In this document: positions 60,945 through 64,000 of the stretch, piece by piece | Position numbering within the stretch: position 1 is the stretch's first letter | How the letters are laid out: each line of letters begins with the position of its first letter | Origin: Lacihabitans sp. LS3-19 | GTDB taxonomy: Bacteria > Bacteroidota > Bacteroidia > Cytophagales > Spirosomataceae | NCBI RefSeq assembly: GCF_024343575.1 | Contig: NZ_RJUA01000112.1 | Coordinates: 62,001 to 126,000, forward strand | DNA: 64,000 nt | Direction of reading: 5' to 3' | Notes under the pieces: model-generated | Databases searched by the model: none | Told to the model about the DNA's origin: nothing | What the model saw: the letters and a program-made list of their open reading frames with translations, nothing else | Program-made: the position numbers and the translations under genes

Positions 60945-61304
60945 TCAAGAAAGCAATACCTCTGCTGGAATACCCAATCTTTTATGAAACATCTTAGCTA
61001 TTTTTAATGTCAGAGGTTTTTTATTATTCAATATAGCAGAAACATACGCCTTACTTCCAATGGCCTCCACAAAGTCTTTATGCTTCAATCCTTCATCTTT
61101 CATTTTATTTTTGATGGCTTCTATCGGATCTGGAAAGGGAACACTGTAATTTTTATCTTCGTAGTCTTTTATCAGTAAAAGAGCCATTTCTAAAGTATCG
61201 CCTTCAGCTGTATTAGGTAATACAGCAGCATCAAACTGACTATCTACCCAGTCGAGCATCTCTTCATACTCACTTTCAGTTTTTATTGGCTTTAAGTTTT
61301 TCAT
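60945..61304 (-). CDS. higA: HigA-type antitoxin
   Basis: 119 residues. The C-terminal HTH (about 65-119) reads KDEGLKHKDFVEAIGSKAYV, SAILNNKKPLTLKIAKMFHK, preceded by the YEEMLDWVDSQFD...TLEMALLLIKDYED N-terminal part seen in HigA antitoxins of this class. It overlaps the toxin gene by 4 bases and would bind both the toxin and the operator ahead of higB. Confidence 0.85.
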   Translation of the reverse strand: MKNLKPIKTESEYEEMLDWVDSQFDAAVLPNTAEGDTLEMALLLIKDYEDKNYSVPFPDPIEAIKNKMKDEGLKHKDFVEAIGSKAYVSAILNNKKPLTLKIAKMFHKRLGIPAEVLLS

Positions 61305-61612
61305 TTCTTCTTCATTTTTACAGTACTTACATCTATTTTATCATATTCGGCATGCGTACCAAACCATTTGATTTGTATGGTTTTATATAAAAAAACAACC
61401 CGAACCACCAATCTATACTTGTTGCCAAAAACATTAAATACCACACGGTCATCACCTACTAAACTTACATTTCCGTAGGTATTTTTCAAATCTTGAAAGG
61501 AAGAAAAATCACTTTTCAAAAGTTCATGATACCATTCTAATAGGGCGTTTTTTGCCCTAGGATATTCATCACAATAAGCCAAAAGCGTTTTTCTATTTAT
61601 AATATTAAACAT
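61301..61612 (-). CDS. higB: HigB-type toxin (mRNA interferase)
   Basis: 103 residues. FNIINRKTLLAYCDEYPRAK, LLEWYHELLKSDFSSFQDLK, RVVFNVFGNKYRLVVRVVFL and IQIKWFGTHAEYDKID match the PF09907-type HigB fold, a RelE relative that cuts mRNA on the ribosome. The gene precedes its antitoxin, as is usual for higBA. A promoter and an operator-like palindrome are immediately upstream. Confidence 0.87.
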   Translation of the reverse strand: MFNIINRKTLLAYCDEYPRAKNALLEWYHELLKSDFSSFQDLKNTYGNVSLVGDDRVVFNVFGNKYRLVVRVVFLYKTIQIKWFGTHAEYDKIDVSTVKMKKK

Positions 61613-61615
61613 TTT

Positions 61616-61632
61616 GTTTACTCATAGTGAAC
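61616..61632. promoter_or_regulatory. Operator-like palindrome ahead of higB
   Basis: GTTTACT-CAT-AGTGAAC (6 of 7 arm positions pair), 3 bases from the higB start and touching the -7 box. Confidence 0.5.
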
Positions 61633-61639
61633 AAAAATA
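61632..61639 (-). promoter_or_regulatory. -7 box of higBA
   Basis: TATTTTTG on the minus strand, 20 bases before the higB ATG. Confidence 0.5.
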
Positions 61640-61753
61640 AAAACTAATTGATTCTTTTCCAAAGCAAATACTCTTTTTTTTAAGATTTTATGATAAGCAA
61701 ATCACCCAAGATACACTAATATTTTCTTAATATCCATCGACTCTCCCCCTCCA

Positions 61754-63439
61754 TCAATACACCCCCAAAACCAGGCTAACAAAAAAATCATGCTCGGTTT
61801 CTTGTATCTCCAGCTTGTGGCGATTGGGATAGATCATTTCTAAGCGTTTTTTTACGTTTTCAAGGCCTATGCCGTGGCTTGGCTGGCCAAGTTCTTGCTT
61901 GGTATGAATGCTATTGTGCACCTTAAAATACAGATGTTGAGCGTCGTGCGTAAGCGTAATAAAAATCCAAGACGGCGACCTAAAACTTATGCCGTGTTTG
62001 AAGGCATTCTCCACAAAAGGCACCAACAACATGGGAGCTACAAAAACCTCCTTATCTGTCTTTTGGATATTAATCTCCAGCTTAATGTCTTGGTTTTCGT
62101 CAACCCGCATTCGCTGAATAGCAATGAAATTCTCCAAATATTCAATCTCCTTCGACAGCAAAATCCTATCCTGATGATTCTCCTCCAGCATAAACCGCAT
62201 CATATCCCCCAGTTTTTGAATTCCCTCGCTCGTCATATTGGCGTTTTCTTTCAGCGACACCGAGTAGAGCGTATTCAGAGCATTAAACAAAAAGTGCGGG
62301 TTTATTTGCGACCGCAAATTGCCCAACTCCGCCGTTTTGTTAGATATTTCAGTCCTTAGTGCCCTCTTTTCTTTCGAAAAAACCCTCCTCAGAAAGGCCA
62401 TCGCCAACGACATCACCAACAACACCGTAAAAATCATCAGCAAATAAGGTGGCGAAATCCTAAAATACGACCTGCTGTAAATAGCCCATATAGTAACCTG
62501 AAACAAATGAATCAAAAAGCTGCCGGCCAACAGAATAAACAAATATCCCTTAAAACCCACCGAAAAGGCTTTGGATTTAATATCAGAAACATAGGGCATA
62601 CATTTCCGATAAAAATAGTCCTGAGCCAAAAAACCGACTATGCCACTGAGTCCCAAAAGAGCCAATTCTCTGATAGGTCCTATCCAATAGTCTTTCTGCG
62701 GAAGATGCCCAACAAATGCCAAAACCAAGAGAAAAACACAAACGCCACCTTCCAAAACATACCCAATAAAAACGTTGTTATCCTCTTCTCTCAGCTTCGC
62801 CTGAACATAATAAAACGCCTGAGCAGCAGCCTCATACAAAACCAAAATCAGCAGTACTGCCACAGCATCATTAAGCCAAAAAATCTTCCGGAATTTAGAA
62901 TAAACCACCGCACCGTTTATTTTATCAAATGCCTCGCCCGAATTCCCCACCGCATGTACCAATACTTCGCGGTAATACAGCTTAAAGTAATTGTGCACAA
63001 AGACACTCGAAAACACCAAAACCAAGGTAAACACACCTAAAACCAAGGTACTGGCAGTAAACTCCTTGGCCTTAAGTTTTGGAAAAAGCCAAATATGAAA
63101 AACATACCAAGCTGCAAAAAACAAGGCACCACCAGCCACTATTGGCAGCATGGTATTCGCAAAATGGGAGTAATCAACCAAGCCCCGCCACACCGCAGCC
63201 ATATCTCTTTGCTCAGGCGGCAAATTGTACATATCGAAAATAAATCTATCAAACGCTCGAGCCTCCTCAAACAACCGCTTGACCACATAAATGGCCACAC
63301 AGACCAAAACAAAAACCACCTCAAACTTCCGACCTTTCATCATATTCTGCATAGCTTTTTCATAATTATGCCCCAAAACTAACCGCCGCCACCAAGCCAA
63401 ATGAAAAAATGTTTTGAAAGCACCCAAAAAAGTGACCAA
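61754..63439 (-). CDS. LytS-like sensor histidine kinase
   Basis: 561 residues. About seven or eight hydrophobic helices fill the first 350 residues. A His_kinase domain follows with phospho-acceptor His382 in QINPHFLFNALNTLYSV. The ATP-binding region shows MLLVPFVENAFKHGISF (N box) and GIGLENVKKRLEMIYPNRHK (G box). The N-terminal sensor is not a known named domain. Its cognate regulator is very likely the LytTR protein at 60140-60832, from which it is separated by higBA. Confidence 0.9.
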   Translation of the reverse strand: MVTFLGAFKTFFHLAWWRRLVLGHNYEKAMQNMMKGRKFEVVFVLVCVAIYVVKRLFEEARAFDRFIFDMYNLPPEQRDMAAVWRGLVDYSHFANTMLPIVAGGALFFAAWYVFHIWLFPKLKAKEFTASTLVLGVFTLVLVFSSVFVHNYFKLYYREVLVHAVGNSGEAFDKINGAVVYSKFRKIFWLNDAVAVLLILVLYEAAAQAFYYVQAKLREEDNNVFIGYVLEGGVCVFLLVLAFVGHLPQKDYWIGPIRELALLGLSGIVGFLAQDYFYRKCMPYVSDIKSKAFSVGFKGYLFILLAGSFLIHLFQVTIWAIYSRSYFRISPPYLLMIFTVLLVMSLAMAFLRRVFSKEKRALRTEISNKTAELGNLRSQINPHFLFNALNTLYSVSLKENANMTSEGIQKLGDMMRFMLEENHQDRILLSKEIEYLENFIAIQRMRVDENQDIKLEINIQKTDKEVFVAPMLLVPFVENAFKHGISFRSPSWIFITLTHDAQHLYFKVHNSIHTKQELGQPSHGIGLENVKKRLEMIYPNRHKLEIQETEHDFFVSLVLGVY

Positions 63440-63460
63440 TTTCCTGAAACCTCAATATCA

Positions 63461-63560
63461 GGGCAGCCACGCCGCCTACGTCAGGCGTGCCGGGCTATCT
63501 ACTACTACTCCTCGCGGCTACGCCAGCTGTGGGGTATCCGTTACTATCCCTGCTGCGGGA
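63461..63560. repeat. GC-rich palindromic dispersed element
   Basis: A 100-base block with 65 G/C by my count, in a region that is otherwise AT-rich. It contains CACGCC/GGCGTG inverted arms (63468-63473 with 63484-63489) and other GC-rich short inverted segments (CTCGCGGC, GGGGTATCCG, CTGCTGCGGG). Similar GC-rich palindromes are, from memory, dispersed in many Bacteroidota genomes. No coding frame is credible. Confidence 0.7.
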
Positions 63561-63623
63561 AAACCCAAAATGTCATTTAAGAATATCGAAAATAATTAAT
63601 GAGTGATTTTATGATTATTTTTT

Positions 63624-63640
63624 ATCTCAATTTTTGAGAT
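63624..63640. promoter_or_regulatory. Operator-like palindrome before the HTH gene
   Basis: ATCTCAA-TTT-TTGAGAT, perfect 7-base arms, overlapping the -33 TTTG of the promoter for the next gene, so probably autoregulatory. Confidence 0.5.
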
Positions 63641-63666
63641 GTATTTACATTATTTTTTTACTTTTG
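63633..63666 (+). promoter_or_regulatory. Promoter of the small HTH gene
   Basis: TTTG (63633-63636), 22 bases, TACTTTTG (63659-63666), 21 bases before the ATG at 63688. Confidence 0.55.
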
Positions 63667-63687
63667 AAGACCAATATTATTTTGGCT

Positions 63688-63885
63688 ATGAATAGAATTA
63701 AAGAAGTGCTAGACAAAAAAGGAATTAAGCAAACATGGTTAGCTGAACAATTAGGAAAAAGCTATAACATGGTAAATAGTTATGTGCAAAACAGACAACA
63801 ACCAAGGCTTGAGGTATTGAATGATATAGCAAAAATTCTAGATGTAGATATTATTGAATTAATTACTTCAAATAAGAAAAAATGA
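63688..63885 (+). CDS. Small Cro/CI-type HTH regulator
   Basis: 65 residues from the ATG at 63688 (MNRIKEVLDKKGIKQTWLAE), the start nearest the HTH; the upstream in-frame ATG falls ahead of the promoter. The domain continues QLGKSYNMVNSYVQNRQQPR, LEVLNDIAKILDVDIIELIT. Such regulators often sit beside restriction-modification or toxin-antitoxin genes. The 115 bases after it, to the window edge, show only short frames with early stops, so its partner, if any, lies outside. Confidence 0.88.
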   Translation: MNRIKEVLDKKGIKQTWLAEQLGKSYNMVNSYVQNRQQPRLEVLNDIAKILDVDIIELITSNKKK

Positions 63886-64000
63886 GAAAAGAAAATACCT
63901 AAAATAAATTCATTGACCATTCTACTGGTATCTAAGGGATTTCATTAAGCAAAGTATTCGGCAATTGGAAAATGTGTATTTGCTAATAAATTGGATAAAT

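Noticed and set aside
63414-63599. Plus-strand ORF through the GC-rich block
   Set aside because: It spans the palindromic element and matches no protein pattern; the DNA is better explained as a dispersed repeat.

Overview
The window is a chromosomal segment of a low-GC (mid-30s percent by eye) member of the Bacteroidota, most likely a Cytophagales/Spirosomaceae-type bacterium. Evidence: promoters carry the Bacteroidota -7 box TAnnTTTG, often with a TTG/TTTG about 18-21 bases upstream, instead of TATAAT. Ribosome binding sites are weak. The gene families are typical of the phylum: DUF5686 outer-membrane proteins, DUF4301, DUF1080, a zinc-less DksA-like protein, a TonB receptor with a carboxypeptidase-like N-terminal domain, GbsR, four-helix-bundle S23-type proteins, and LytS/LytTR pairs. 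The genus is not determined.

Layout. 1-9.7 kb: 5' part of xylose isomerase (minus, runs off the left edge), a DUF5686 protein, WYL regulator plus YdeI-like protein, DinB protein, a membrane protein/HTH pair, acetoacetyl-CoA synthetase, and an aquaglyceroporin/DUF1080 pair. 9.8-14 kb: purB, then an AT-rich two-gene island (outer-membrane protein and a lipoprotein whose start region holds a 14-base homopolymer), then fabD. 14.4-21.4 kb: branched-chain amino-acid operon ilvD-ilvB-ilvN-ilvC (minus) and argG. 21.6-35.3 kb: M48 protease, nrdB, a small protein/Cys-rich protein pair, udk, a Rossmann-fold protein, tRNA-Gln, DUF4301, rhodanese, penicillin acylase, two paralogous small membrane proteins, an OmpH-like lipoprotein, lptB, recJ.

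35.5-46 kb is more accessory: trpD, a PIN-domain toxin-antitoxin pair overlapping a sugar isomerase gene, three tandem palindromic repeats leading into a decayed AAA ATPase, an alkylation-repair-like island (AraC-methyltransferase fusion, 2OG-Fe(II) oxygenase, separate Ada zinc-domain protein) containing an alpha/beta hydrolase gene broken by one stop codon, and a cytochrome c/PA14-DUF1080 pair. 46-57.6 kb: atpD-atpC interrupted by a four-helix-bundle gene flanked by inverted repeats, a DksA-like gene, glutamate dehydrogenase, an SDR/phosphatase/small-membrane-protein run, GbsR, a candidate small RNA, and a DtxR-family repressor divergent from a TonB receptor with an operator on its promoter. 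57.6-64 kb: BlaI/M56 pair with three operator palindromes, a LytS-like kinase and LytTR regulator separated by a HigBA toxin-antitoxin pair, a GC-rich palindromic repeat, and a small HTH regulator at the right edge.

No CRISPR array, rRNA operon, intact insertion sequence or prophage was seen. The most notable items are the homopolymer-controlled lipoprotein, the repeat-associated ATPase remnant, the cassette-like gene inside the ATP synthase operon, and several well-formed operator/promoter arrangements.
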